From Acanthosepion lycidas (lineage: Eukaryota > Mollusca > Cephalopoda > Sepiida > Sepiidae), in contig OZ010586.1 in the NCBI GenBank assembly GCA_963932145.1, forward strand, positions 77,314,503-77,378,502: a stretch of DNA of 64,000 bases, read 5' to 3'. This document shows, in pieces, positions 21,763-32,138 of the stretch (the first letter of the stretch is position 1; every line of letters starts with the position of its first letter). Under the pieces are notes generated by a model. It was not told the DNA's origin. It did not search any database and worked only from the letters and a program-made list of their open reading frames with translations. A program made the position numbers and the translations under genes.

Positions 21763-22850
21763 AGAAGAAACAGAAAATTCCGCAAGTTCTTTCACTCCTG
21801 ATATAGTGTCAAATGCCATATCTGAATTCACATACAATTCAAATAATAGAACTATCTTTTGTACTTACTTTACTAAGTGGGAAGACAAAAAAAAAACAAG
21901 ACTTTTGTTGAGAAAATTAGCACAGGTAGAACATAAAATATACTGTAATTTTGTACTACCAAAAAAATTAAGAGAAATTTGCTTTGAAGAAACAGTAAAT
22001 ATTCAGACTAAAATTTTTAGCATTAAAAGTTTGTTATTCAATACTTGTTGGGAGTGTATGAATCTGATGAAAAAAGATTTTATTACATATGCGGGAATCA
22101 TTAACGGGGTGGGGGTGAAAGATTCAGATTAAATGAACTGACTCTGGATATGTTTAAAGGGTTAATTTTCATTCACGGGCTAATGGTAAAAAAAAGATGC
22201 AGAAATACATGCTAGAATTCTAATGAAACGAACAGAATTAAAAATGATTACTAGAAGAAATAACAGACAAATGTCAAAGAATCCTAAGTCTGAGACACAA
22301 TACAAGAGAGGTTGAAGAAAAAGAATGTGCATACATACAAACTAAAGAAAAATGTGGAAAAAGAAAAATTAATCCATGTTTTAGATTAAGAAGGCAAAGT
22401 GTTATATGTGTGGAAAAGTAAGACCATAAAAAGTCACACTATAAAACTAAAGTAAAGAAAATTTCACACAAAAAATTTCATACACAGTGTTGTGATGGAA
22501 AAAATAATTACAGAAAACCAATGAAAATGTGTGCATATGAAAATTAATAATGTAGATGTAAAAATGCAACTCAACACTGGTAGTGATATCCCAATAATCA
22601 ATGAAGCCACATGAAAAGTAAATGGAAAACCTATATTAAAAATAACTTTGAAAATCGTACATGGCATGTTGAGTGAGGAATTATTTTTTAATCATGAAAT
22701 AACTTGTAAATTCATTTCATAACAAGAGTGTAAAAAATAACCCTTATGTGTTAAAAATGCTACAAACTTATTATGTACTGACTGGATGGAATTATTTGTG
22801 TTGTGGAATTTACCTATAAATATTTATTTAGTCATACTAATTAACTCATA
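21763..22850 (+). pseudogene. Ty3/Gypsy-like gag-protease remnant
   Basis: The open frame 21806-22132 has SNAISEFTYNSNNRTIF, KTRLLLRKLAQVEHKIYCNF, LPKKLREICFEETVNI and FITYAGIIN, resembling retrotransposon gag. Later, out of frame, come a zinc-knuckle-like stretch (ICVEKxDHKKSHYKTK, about 22390-22450) and a protease-like MQLNTGSDIPIINEAT with the DTG/DSG motif changed to NTGSD (about 22560), followed by NATNLLCTDWMELF. It ends near 22850. It is oriented opposite to the pol remnant and begins with an inverted arm shared with it. Confidence 0.72.
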
Positions 22851-22864
22851 GCTAGAGATAGAAG

Positions 22865-23007
22865 AGGTTGATCTATACCTTTCCTAATGATATTAATGCA
22901 TAAGTAAATATAATGAACCCATTAGGAAATGGAACTCAGCTCTCCGATAAACAATTCCAAGTCATTATACATTAAACCACTAACACATCCCAAGTTATAT
23001 ATCACTT
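22865..23007 (-). mobile_element. tRNA-derived SINE head and body, adjacent to 5S-like sequence
   Basis: On the minus strand this reads TTAGTGGTTTAATGTATAAT, then CGGAGAGCTGAGTTCCAT (B-box-like), then CACTTATGCATTAATA-type and AGGAAAGGTAT blocks. These match the SINE at 59105-59260 in order. It begins directly after the 3' end of the 5S-like sequence. Confidence 0.65.
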
Positions 23008-23108
23008 GGTATTCCCAAGCAGTCACCTATCTAGGTATTGACCAGGCTTGATTTTGATTATTAACTTTGGTGATTGAACCCATATTTCAACTTGATTTGG
23101 CTATAAGC
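23008..23108 (-). pseudogene. 5S rRNA-like sequence
   Basis: The plus strand GGTATTCCCAAGCAGTCACC, then TATCTAGGTATTGACCAGGC, is the complement of the 3' half of eukaryotic 5S rRNA. It covers the intermediate element and C box of its internal pol III promoter. CTTTGGTGATTGAACCC and GGCTATAAGC correspond to the A-box side and the 5' end. By eye it is diverged by about 20-25%. The last 10-15 nt of the 5S 3' end are not recognisable. It is probably a pseudogene or the 5S-derived head of a SINE. Confidence 0.8.
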
Positions 23109-24564
23109 CATTGGTCATTAGTTTGATGTGTGAATCTTTACAAATACTTTATTCTATAAGTAAGTCACTGATCAAAACAGTGTATATAATTAAAAGAGAG
23201 GAAAATAAATCATAAAAGAGAAAAGAGAAGTAAAAATTAAAATAATAGTGTGATCTTATACATTTATAGCTAATTGGGTGGGATTACTTTCTGGGCAGTT
23301 CCACCGCATCACTCTATCCAGGGCTGGATCAAGGTACTGGCAATTCAGGAAGTCACCGAGAGTGACATCAAGCCAGAGCATAACATCATACTATTATGTC
23401 ATGGTTTTGGGATCTCCCAAAACTAAAGCTTATAAAAAACATACTTGTGGTCATCTATGACTCAAGATGATTAAATTCTTTAGCTGTTTTGTCAGTAGAA
23501 AATGATCTTGTAAAGAAGATAAGTGTAGAAAGGGCCATGAAAAGATTTGCAGATCTAAAGCCTAAAAAATGTTTTAGGTAGGATAATGTTTTCTTTAGCT
23601 TATATTGACTTGTATCTTTTAATAAACTCATTATTCTACATTTTCAGTGTGTCTCCTTATGAAAGTTTTTAGAAATTATACCAGTAAGGGTGCTAAAGTT
23701 CAGTTTGTCCTGGATGCCAGTAACCCTAGGGCCATCACTGACTCTAAAATGTTTTCAGTGTCCACATTATGATGAATGATCTGCAGAAAGAGAAGTTGAT
23801 CTCACTAGCAGATATGTCGTGATATTAGATAAAGAGATGCAGAAATTTGGGGTTGGAATATCAGACTGCTCCAGTCTAATCACATGAAATAGTTACTTGT
23901 GATGTTGGCAGTGTTGAAATACAGGAATTGTTGTGGCACTTGGTAACAAATGTAAATAGGGTTTATTGGAATAACAAGTCCTATATGCAGCTTAAGCAAA
24001 AATAAAAAAATATGCTGGACTGGAAACAAGCAGTTGGTGGGATTTTATTGATGGACAATCATATTTATGGCTGAAAAGACCAAAACAATCAGGCAAGCAA
24101 AGTAGAGATAACTTTAGTAGAATCTTGTCAAAGAATACTTTCATTATTTTTCCTGATTATAGACAGTGCTAGAATATATTCTACCAGTGGTGGGACAAAT
24201 GCACAACTGTTCCAGCATCAAACTCAGAAATTTCACCTCTCTCTCTTTGATCCTTCCTTAGTATCATAATAGAAAAACATAACTGAATTTAGTTTACATA
24301 TAAATAGTATAGTACCCAACTAAGATTTTTAATGTATCAAAGTCAGGTCTGACTACAGAAAAATATATAATATTAAAGGGTTTTCAGCTTATCTATTGTT
24401 TATATTGGTTAATTACTCTTAGTTCTCCTACTGTAAAAAAAACCCAAAAAACTTTGAACTAGATTAGGATGTTTGCTGAATATATATATAGCCAGTTTTT
24501 CCAGAGATTAATACATAATTTAAAATAGAATCATATTATCTTATCTGTGGATTTGTAAGTTATA

Positions 24565-25329
24565 TCTCTATCTATAAAAAGCAGGATGTGTGTGTGTGTA
24601 ATGAATGCACGGCTGCAATTTTCGACAGATTTGCACAAAAATTTACATGCACATGCTCCAAGTTAGCAGGAAGGCCAAGACCGACTTTGCATTTCCCAAC
24701 TCCCATCAATAGTGGAAATAATCGATTTTTTAATGCTTCTACGGCAGTTTTCATGTAGTTTGCGGCCATTTTCTGCTGGCCAGAGAGAGAGCCTATAGCT
24801 GGCTGCCACGAATAGGCAGGAAGATTCTATTGGCCAGCTTGAGAGCCAACAGCTGACTGACATGAATGTTAACTAGCATGCTAGCATGCAAAAAAAATCG
24901 ATAGCTGCATTCATCACAAGTGGGAAAAATTTAAATCTGCATTTTACTCTAGTTGGCTCATTCGCTTGCTTAAACTCAACGCTGATTCGGATTCCGCAGA
25001 ACTGGGTTGAGTGTGAAAAAGTATTTGTTGTTAACATTGTTTTTTCATTCTGTTTTTCCAGTTACGAGTCCTTTTTTAAAGCTGATCGTTTTGTGTTCAT
25101 TTTGTTTAGTTCTTTTTTCGTAGCAGATTTAATGTTTAGTGTAGAGCTTAGAAAAAATTCGCAGTGTGAGATAGGCAAGAAGTAAGGCATGTAGCAACAT
25201 CAGCACGGCAAAGGGCACTTCTTTAAAGGCAAGGAAGGGCAAAAATATTTTAAGTCAAGTGATAGATATTGCAGTATGAGTCGTACGATTTTTGAATCAA
25301 GCACAGGCAATGCCGGGCCATGCTACTAG
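24565..25329. mobile_element. Non-autonomous Helitron
   Basis: The 5' end reads A then TCTCTATCTATAAAAAGCAG, followed by a TGTGTGTG run. The 3' end reads AGGCAATGCCGGGCCATGCT, then ACTAG with T following. A TC start, a CTAG end with a small GC-rich hairpin just before it, and insertion between A and T are the marks of Helitrons. The 765-bp interior has no Rep/helicase. A 99-codon frame at 24886-25185 has no recognisable motif. Confidence 0.72.
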
Positions 25330-25441
25330 TTACCAATAAAAGTCTATATAACATGAGTTCTAGAACATAGAACTTCATGAGATTTTAGTGATTAGATAAA
25401 TAAGATGTTTCAATCAATATAATGTTTGATTAACGATTAAC

Positions 25442-26160
25442 TTGTAACATCCCACTACCACTTCCTTATCAATGTCCAATTTTGCACATTTTTGTGCAAA
25501 ACTAGTTGATCAGAGAGCCTGCTCAGAGTATATATTTTCAAGGGATATCAGCTTCTAATTGGTCGATAAACACACAAGTGGGCATTGCAATCCACTCACA
25601 TACAAATATTTTTTCCAGCATGTGACCAAGTCAAGTTTTCCACCATTTGCTGAGATCCTGTCATGTAATTACATTATCTATAAATAACAGACACGAGTTC
25701 GCTCATTCTCTTTTACTCCGCCAAATTCCTGCAAAGATGTGATCTTAAGGATTCTCATCTCTAGACCATGCGCGGTCAGACGTTAAAAGCCTATTCACGC
25801 ATGCATGTACGTACAAACTTTTACAGCCTACATTACAAACATACAGAACATTTCCAAACATGCAACAATAACTTTTCTCTTTGAAATATTCTTCTAAAAC
25901 TACAGTTTATTCAGCATTTCTCAGCTTTATAATTAATTCAACTTTTGTGAGTTCAGATAAAAATTTATAGTCTAAGAAAGATAACTCCAACAGATCTTGA
26001 ACTTCTACGCATGTACATCAACGCATACATAAATACAAATATGTTTTTAAAACCATTTTCTTCCTTCTTGTATTTCATGCTTTGTGGTATTTTTACATTT
26101 AATATAAATTGTGTGCGCATGTTATTAACGCAGCCGTAAACAAACATCTATCCTTATCAA
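25442..26160 (+). other. Possible solo LTR (boundaries uncertain)
   Basis: It begins TGTAACATCCCACTACCAC, like some Ty3/Gypsy LTRs. It contains a TATA-like TCTATAAATA at about 25677 followed by GCTCATTCTCTTTTACTCC. The base composition is less AT-rich than its surroundings. No paired LTR, target duplication or clear CA end was found. Confidence 0.3.
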
Positions 26161-26328
26161 CAAACAGACACCTATTGTCCATTCTTATTATCAGACCACT
26201 AGAAACTAATGAAAGAAAGAAAAAAATAAGAACATAATAATTGATTTTAATTTGAGACCTTACAACCCAAAACAAACTTTTCTAATAATCAATTGTCATT
26301 GTTATTAGTTGTGTAAAGAATAATGTTG

Positions 26329-26414
26329 TTAGGTTGGTGCAAAAATAATATCGTTTTTCGACGTATTTTTTAACGTCAAAAAAAAAAAACGACATTATGT
26401 TTGCACCAACCTAA
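26329..26414. mobile_element. Palindromic mariner MITE, copy 2 (86 bp)
   Basis: Starts TTAGGTTGGTGCAAAAATAA and ends TTTGCACCAACCTAA. The centre has ACGTATTTTTTAACGTC and an A-rich run. It is shorter than copies 1 and 3 because one arm has lost about 15 bp. Confidence 0.9.
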
Positions 26415-27289
26415 TATATAAAATAATTCCATTTAAAATCGTTCTTTAAATTTTGATGTGTTAAAAGAAAAACTTAACTTTTTGATTTAATCAATTCACT
26501 TTTATTTGACAAGCTGAAAATGGTTTAAGAAAATGATAAAAATTACGTTCTCTTCCCAGAAAATCTGGAAACTTTTCCTATTAACAAGAACTATAACCTT
26601 ATGAGGTATTGATTTGCATGAAAGGAAAAAAAACTGAGTGAGAAAAGTAACGTGATGAAAAAGAAATTCAGTAAATTGTCAAATAGAATTAGGTCGACTC
26701 TGGTTTTATGAAATTGTACAAAAAACACTTGCATTGACTTGAGGAAGAATAAAGATTGAAACACTCTTAGGGAGCTAAACAAAGTGAAATCTGTAGAAAA
26801 ATGAATAAAAATAAATTTGAATAAAGAAGATAATAACGAGAGATTTGAATTGATTTCTAAAAGATTGTTACTATTTTTAATTGTTTCATGTTGTCAATTG
26901 TTTCTCTCTATTGTATTCTCTTTCTTTTGACACAAAAAAAGACGATAGAAAATGGTTACAGCGGTTTTCAATCTCTCACATTAAAAATTGATTGAATGAT
27001 TGGTCATTCCAAGAACATCCAGGATATACAGCAGAGATTCAAATATTTTCCTTATTTAATTATGAGAGTCAATTTGTTGGATCAATATTTTTATTATTTT
27101 GCTTCAAAATAACCTTTGATCATAATGAATAAATTAGAAATAAAGAGAATTACTGCACTGAAAAATTGACCCCAGGTCTCAAAACTAGTATTTCAAACAA
27201 CAATCTATTGATTAGTCAAGTTATTTTATCCCAAATTACAACCAATACAAGGCTAAAGAGCCACTCAAGTTATAGAGTTTCCATTACAG

Positions 27290-27570
27290 TTTGTTTAATG
27301 GCATATCGACTCCTTATGGGTCATTTAATGTTGAAAATTTAATTTTTCGGGGAGCTTTGGTAATTTTTTTTTTACATTTAATATCTATTGCTGGAATTAT
27401 TTTTTACTCTTAGGTTGGTGCAAAAATAATGACGTAATAATGTCGTTTTTTGACGTATTTTTTAACGTCAAAAAACGACATTATTACGTCATTATTTTTG
27501 CACCAACCTAATATTTTTAGATTGAAAATTTTTACTCTAAAAATGCATTTTTATACTTTCATAGCATTTT
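27290..27570 (+). repeat. Dispersed repeat A, copy 2 (interrupted)
   Basis: Starts GCATATCGACTCCTTATGGG and runs through TTTCGGGGAGCTTTGG and the TATTGCTGG units. A mariner MITE splits it at 27410-27511. It resumes with TTGAAAATTTTTACTC and CATTTTTATACTTTCATAG before running into a LINE. Confidence 0.7.
27410..27511. mobile_element. Palindromic mariner MITE, copy 3 (102 bp)
   Basis: A near-perfect palindrome, TTAGGTTGGTGCAAAAATAA at one end and the exact complement at the other. The arms match over about 48 bp, closer than in copy 1. It is nested in repeat A. Confidence 0.92.
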
Positions 27571-28368
27571 GTCTCCAGTCTCAGAGGGTTCACTATTCTT
27601 CTACCCACCACAGAGAACCCTCCCTGCCTCTCTTCAGAATGGGTGATGCCCAACTCATCAAGAGCATCTCATTACGCCTGTTTGGTCTCACACTGTCTGC
27701 TGACATGAGGTGGAACAAATGCATGGAATCAATAGCTTCAGCTACTGCAAGGAAAGTTGGTTCTCTATGTCAATTTTTTCTTGTCTGAGTCCATCCTTCA
27801 AATCTATAAATCAACCATCCTTCCTCACATGGAATATTTCTGTCATATATGGTCTGGTACCCCCGCTGTAAGTCTCAAGGTCCTCGATAAAATCCATAGA
27901 TGAATATGCAATATGATAGGTCCTGTTCTGGCATCTAGTCTACAGTTGCTTTCTCACAGACATTATATGGCTTCCCTCTCTCTTTTCTATAAGTATTTTC
28001 ATGGCAATGTTCCTAGAAGTTACTTTTGTTGGTTCCCAGACTGCATGAATTTAAGCAAGCTACTAGGTTGGCATGTCGGTCCCACGCTTTCACTGTAGAA
28101 ACGGTTAAATGTAACCATTTCTTCTACTCAGACAGCTTTTTCTCTTGTACTTCTCATCTGTGGAATTCTCTTCTTACTTGCTTCCCTGATAACTATAATC
28201 TTCAAATATTCAAGTGTAATGTCAATCGACATCTTCTGATACCTTGATCTTGTTCCCCGCCCTTCTCTGTATCCTCTCCCCAAATACGCCTCTTTACTCT
28301 TGATCTCTACCCTCTGTAACCCGTTGCATGCTAGTGGCACTCCCACATCGCTTGGGGTGAAATGCTTA
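27570..28368 (+). pseudogene. LINE (CR1/Jockey-like) RT C-terminus and 3' end
   Basis: The frame at 27450-27788 carries GDAQLIKSISLRLFGLTLS and RWNKCMESIASATARKVGSL, the end of the RT domain. After frame changes come SFQTLYGFPLSFL-type and LVPRLHEFKQATRLACRSHA, then FTVETVKCNHFFYSDSFFS, TSHLWNSLLTCFPDNYNLQ and IFKCNVNRHLL. The 3' UTR has TTGCATGCTAGTGGCAC and TCGCTTGGGGTGAAATG, then poly-A. It is the best preserved copy of this family here, but is not intact. Confidence 0.85.
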
Positions 28369-28374
28369 AAAAAA

Positions 28375-29165
28375 ATATCAACTCCTTATGGGTCATTTTA
28401 TGTTCAAACTTTAATTTTCTTCGGAGCTTTGGTAATTTTTTTTACTGTTAATATCTATCGCTGAAAATTTTTTTACTATTTTTAAAATCTATAGCTGGAA
28501 TTTTTTACTATTTTAAAAATCTATTGGTTGAAATTTTTACTATTTTAAAAATCTATTGGTTGAAATTTTTACTATTTTAAAAATCTATTGGTTGAAATTT
28601 TTACTATTTTAAAAATCTATTGGTTGAAATTTTTACTATTTTAAAAATCTATTGGTTGAAATTTTTACTATTTTAAAAATCTATTGGTTGAAATTTTTAC
28701 TATTTTAAAAATCTATTGGTTGAAATTTTTACTATTTTAAAAATCTATTGGTTGAAATTTTACTATTTTAAAAATCTATTGGTTGAAATTTTTACTATTT
28801 TAAAAATCTATTGGTTGAAATTTTTACTATTTTAAAAATCTATTGGTTGAAATTTTTACTATTTTAAAAATCTATTGGTTGAAATTTTTACTATTTTAAA
28901 AATCTATTGGTTGAAATTTTTACTATTTTAAAAATCTATTGGTTGAAATTTTTACTCTAAAAATACATTTTTATACTTTCATAGTGTTTCGGAAGGTTCA
29001 CTTTTTGCCCATAGCTGGGGACTCTAATAGGTGCTACTACCCTGGATTAGGGTGGGCCTAGTAACAATAGCAATTAAGAGGTGGTTTCACACTCCTTAAA
29101 AGCTCCACTCTCCTGATCAGAGGCCTTGCTGTCGGATGTAGTTTATCATCATACCCAGGATGTAT
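28375..29165 (+). repeat. Dispersed repeat A, copy 3 (with VNTR)
   Basis: Starts ATATCAACTCCTTATGGGTC. Its tail at 28980-29160 reads CACTTTTTGCCCATAGCTGG, GGTGCTACTACC, AATTAAGAGGTGGTTTCACA and GATGTAGTTTATCATCATAC. The internal unit block is expanded into the 32-bp array at 28508-28960. Confidence 0.8.
28508..28960. repeat. 32-bp tandem repeat, about 14 units
   Basis: The unit ACTATTTTAAAAATCTATTG plus GTTGAAATTTTT is repeated with almost no change. One unit lacks a T near 28760. It is an expansion of the internal units of repeat A. Confidence 0.95.
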
Positions 29166-29530
29166 AGAGTTTCAATAGTGATGCTGAAAGAGATGCATGA
29201 TAAGGATGGAAGGGAAAATGAAAGGAAATGCAGATTACTTAATTGATCTTTTTGATGTTTTGAATAGTTTGAATTTTTTTTGTCTTTTTTAATAATCAAG
29301 AGCATGTTTTGAAAAAAAGATATTGATTTTTAACTTTAGAAATTAGCTTAAAGATTAAATTTTTGCTGGACACCCAGAATTTATGCATGGTCTTTTACAG
29401 CATATCTATGCTTAAGATGTTCTATCATCCACCAACAGCATTAACAAAAATGCAGTAGTTTGTTTTCAGGTGTTCAAATATCATACAATGTATTGAGAAA
29501 AGTATATTATTAATCTCACTCAGGTTTGAG

Positions 29531-29662
29531 GTAAGGTTAAAAAAAATTAATTATTTTACCAAGGTGGCCCTAATTGAGGTACAAAGGCTACAATGTCATT
29601 CTACACTGCTATGCAGAAGTTTTGGGCCACCTTGGTAAAATAATTAATTTTTTTAACCTTAC
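29531..29662. repeat. Inverted repeat, 39-40 bp arms, MITE-like
   Basis: The left arm 29531-29570 (GTAAGGTTAAAAAA to AAGGTGGCCC) pairs with 29624-29662 except for one extra A. The 53-bp centre contains GCAGAAGTTTTGGG. The GGCCACC motifs recall Tc1 ends, but they point inward. Confidence 0.75.
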
Positions 29663-29819
29663 TCCAAAACTTAAAGTAAAGTGTAGTAAGACAGGCTCTC
29701 ATGGATCAGGAATGTAAGTTCAAATCTTGTCAGATGTTGCTACCTAAAAAAAGCAACAAAAATAAGATGAAAGACAAGTCAAAAATGAATAATAATGCTT
29801 TACTTAAGAAATTCAGACA

Positions 29820-30115
29820 ACTATTTCTTTGTCATTTAAATTGAATTTTTATGTGTTTCATAGATAGAATATTGACACCATATCTTGCTTTATCCCTACT
29901 TATCAATCCTCCTATGAGGCAGTACATGTTGGACAATTGCCTCAATGATGAAGAGGACACATGTAGCAACAGACATGTAGTTCTGTAGAAAGATAGTGAC
30001 AATAACATGGTGCGAGCATGTATGCAACAAGGAAGTTTAAAGTAAAATGGAAACAAAAAAGATATTTTTGACAAATTACCCACATTTCAATGAATATTTT
30101 GGCATGAAAGAAAAC
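29820..30115 (+). pseudogene. LINE (RTE-like) RT C-terminal relic
   Basis: Degenerate, frame-shifted reading: MMKRTHVATDM, a stop, FCRKIVTITWCEHVCNKEV, then KMETKKIF. It matches the MKRRLEATE-WFYRR / W-EHVSN-E-L-KME block of the family seen at 51.2 kb. Confidence 0.6.
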
Positions 30116-30714
30116 CTGAAAATACGAAATTTTTCAACAAATAGACAATATCACATACAGCAATAAAAAGATGCACATTGGATTTCCAAGTATGAGTAAT
30201 AAAAGAAAAATAAATTAATTTAATTTTGCATTACTATATATCAGCATTGGCACAGAGCCGTCATACTTAAATTCAAGAAAGTAAGCACAATTTTTATATT
30301 TCTGAGTATTTATTCATGCACAAATGTATTTGTGAAAAAATATCTTTGTCAATTAATCTATCTAAATATATGCATTCACATCAATAAACCAATGCCAACA
30401 TATCTGGTAAATCTACAAGTCTGAAAATGAGAGAATATTTGTGACTAAAAAGAATGAATTAGAACTGCCAAATTTTCTTTACTCTTCAAGGAAATTTTTC
30501 TATATTTTATGGGGCATTTGTGTTATTTCTAAAGTAAGGTATAATTTTGTAATGATTTTAGTTTCTAAGACGTATATTGAATGTAAAAAAGGCATTTATT
30601 TTTCAAACTATGGTCTCAGACTTGGTTCTTGGGTTATCTATATTTATGAAGTTTAATGGACATTTCACATTGTCTATGTATGTGTATATGTGCATTTGTA
30701 CAACCATATATGAT

Positions 30715-30718
<4 letters not shown>

Positions 30719-30769
<51 letters not shown>
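30719..30769. repeat. (TA)n microsatellite
   Basis: A pure TA run followed by GAGTGAGAGAGA, directly upstream of a mariner end. Confidence 0.95.
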
Positions 30770-30770
<1 letters not shown>

Positions 30771-30783
30771 AGTGAGAGAGATA

Positions 30784-31270
30784 CGAGGTCTGATCAAAAA
30801 GTATTTGAACTGTTGCTATGGTAGTGGAGCTATAGTACAATGAGTAAACCCACTCAGCTCAGATAGACTTTGAACTCTGTTGTGTATGTACATTAAATTA
30901 AAGTATTGTCACTCATTTCTATTGTTTATAGCAGTTGTTTGGAAGGAAAGTGTATAGAGTGTAGCCATTTCACCACACAATAGAGGTTCAGTGACCATGA
31001 CTTGTGCAGCAATTTTGAGCCAAGGACAACATTCCTCAGGTCTGACAAGGACCATATTCCCCAGATCTCACACCTTGAGATTTTTTCCTCTTAAAAAATC
31101 AAATCCCATTTGAAAGAGACCAGATTTCAAGGTTATCTAAAAGAAAATCAATGACACAGCTGATCACTATCCTGAAATAGGAGCTTCAGCTTTCCATCAA
31201 AGGAAATGATGCTGGATAAAGTGCGAGGCTTCAGAAGCAGATTACTCTGAAGGAGATTAAATAGCAAATT
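30784..31270 (+). mobile_element. Mariner deletion derivative with transposase 3' part
   Basis: The left end CGAGGTCTGATCAAAAAGTA is a mariner-type terminal repeat. About 240 bp on, the reading gives GPYSPDLTP-like, LRFFPL and KKIKSHLKETRFQGYLK, then ASAFHQRKx, CWIKCEASEADYSEGD. This is the last catalytic D region and C-terminus. The central transposase is missing and no right terminal repeat was found. Confidence 0.7.
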
Positions 31271-31554
31271 GATATGTGTTGTAGTTTTCTTTTTATAGCA
31301 GCAGCTGTGATATTCAGAGCATATGGGTTTAAATTGCATTAAATAATCCACAAATTCATTGTTTTTTTTTTCCATTTACTTTGTACGTAAGGCTATACTT
31401 TAGAGCAACTATGTTCTGCCACCAATTGTTAATTAATCTTACAACTCTTATGTTCCTAACTCAATAGTGTTTTATCTCATTCCCTTATAGTAATCTCATT
31501 TATAGCAATTTCATATCACAGGGAATAACTCCACTTATCCCAACAGTGTCACAG

Positions 31555-31910
31555 TTAATGACCCAAAAAGAGAAACTGACTTAGGTATAAACGTCCTTAG
31601 AAAATGTATGAATCCATCTCTTCTTTTTCCAGCTATGGGTTAAATAGCAGGGTTGACTGGGTTATGTTGCCTTGAAATAGCAGCTATCTTAGAAAAAGGA
31701 AAACTATGAATTCAAAATCAGATTTAACAGGTATAGACTATGTCAGGCTATCCACTGCTACTATGGCTAGAGTACATGTGTTGCCCCTGTAACCCTAATG
31801 ATTTATGGGACATGTACAGTAATATTTAGATGAGTGGGTAGTGTAGCAATTAGCAACTCAAAAAGCAAAATCAGCATTTTTGACTCCCAAAATAAATAAT
31901 CTCTTCAATT
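31555..31910 (+). mobile_element. SINE copies (two partial, tandem)
   Basis: The first copy (31555-31800) has TATGAATCCATCTCTTC, AGCTATGGGTTAAATAGCAG, GAAAACTATGAATTC and GTACATGTGTTGCC. A second, head-like piece starts at about 31838 with GTGGGTAGTGTAGCAATTAG. They match copies at 33530-34505. Confidence 0.6.
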
Positions 31911-32138
31911 TTCTTAGAGAACCCATTTTGCTATCAATCAGCATGCTAATCTCCAGGAGAGTGACTCCTTGCATCTTCTTCCACTGAAATAGGAAAGATT
32001 ATACTGAATCAATCACTAGGTCTGATGATAGGAAAGTTGATTTTTCTTGTTAGAATCTATCTTACACATTTATAAGTCTAAAATTCATCACTGCATTTAA
32101 TATTGCTACTGCATCTAGTCTGGTGCTCTTGCTATATA

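Noticed and set aside
24886-25185. 99-codon frame as a host gene captured by the Helitron
   Set aside because: No motif recognised; hydrophobic low-information composition, so left as part of the Helitron.
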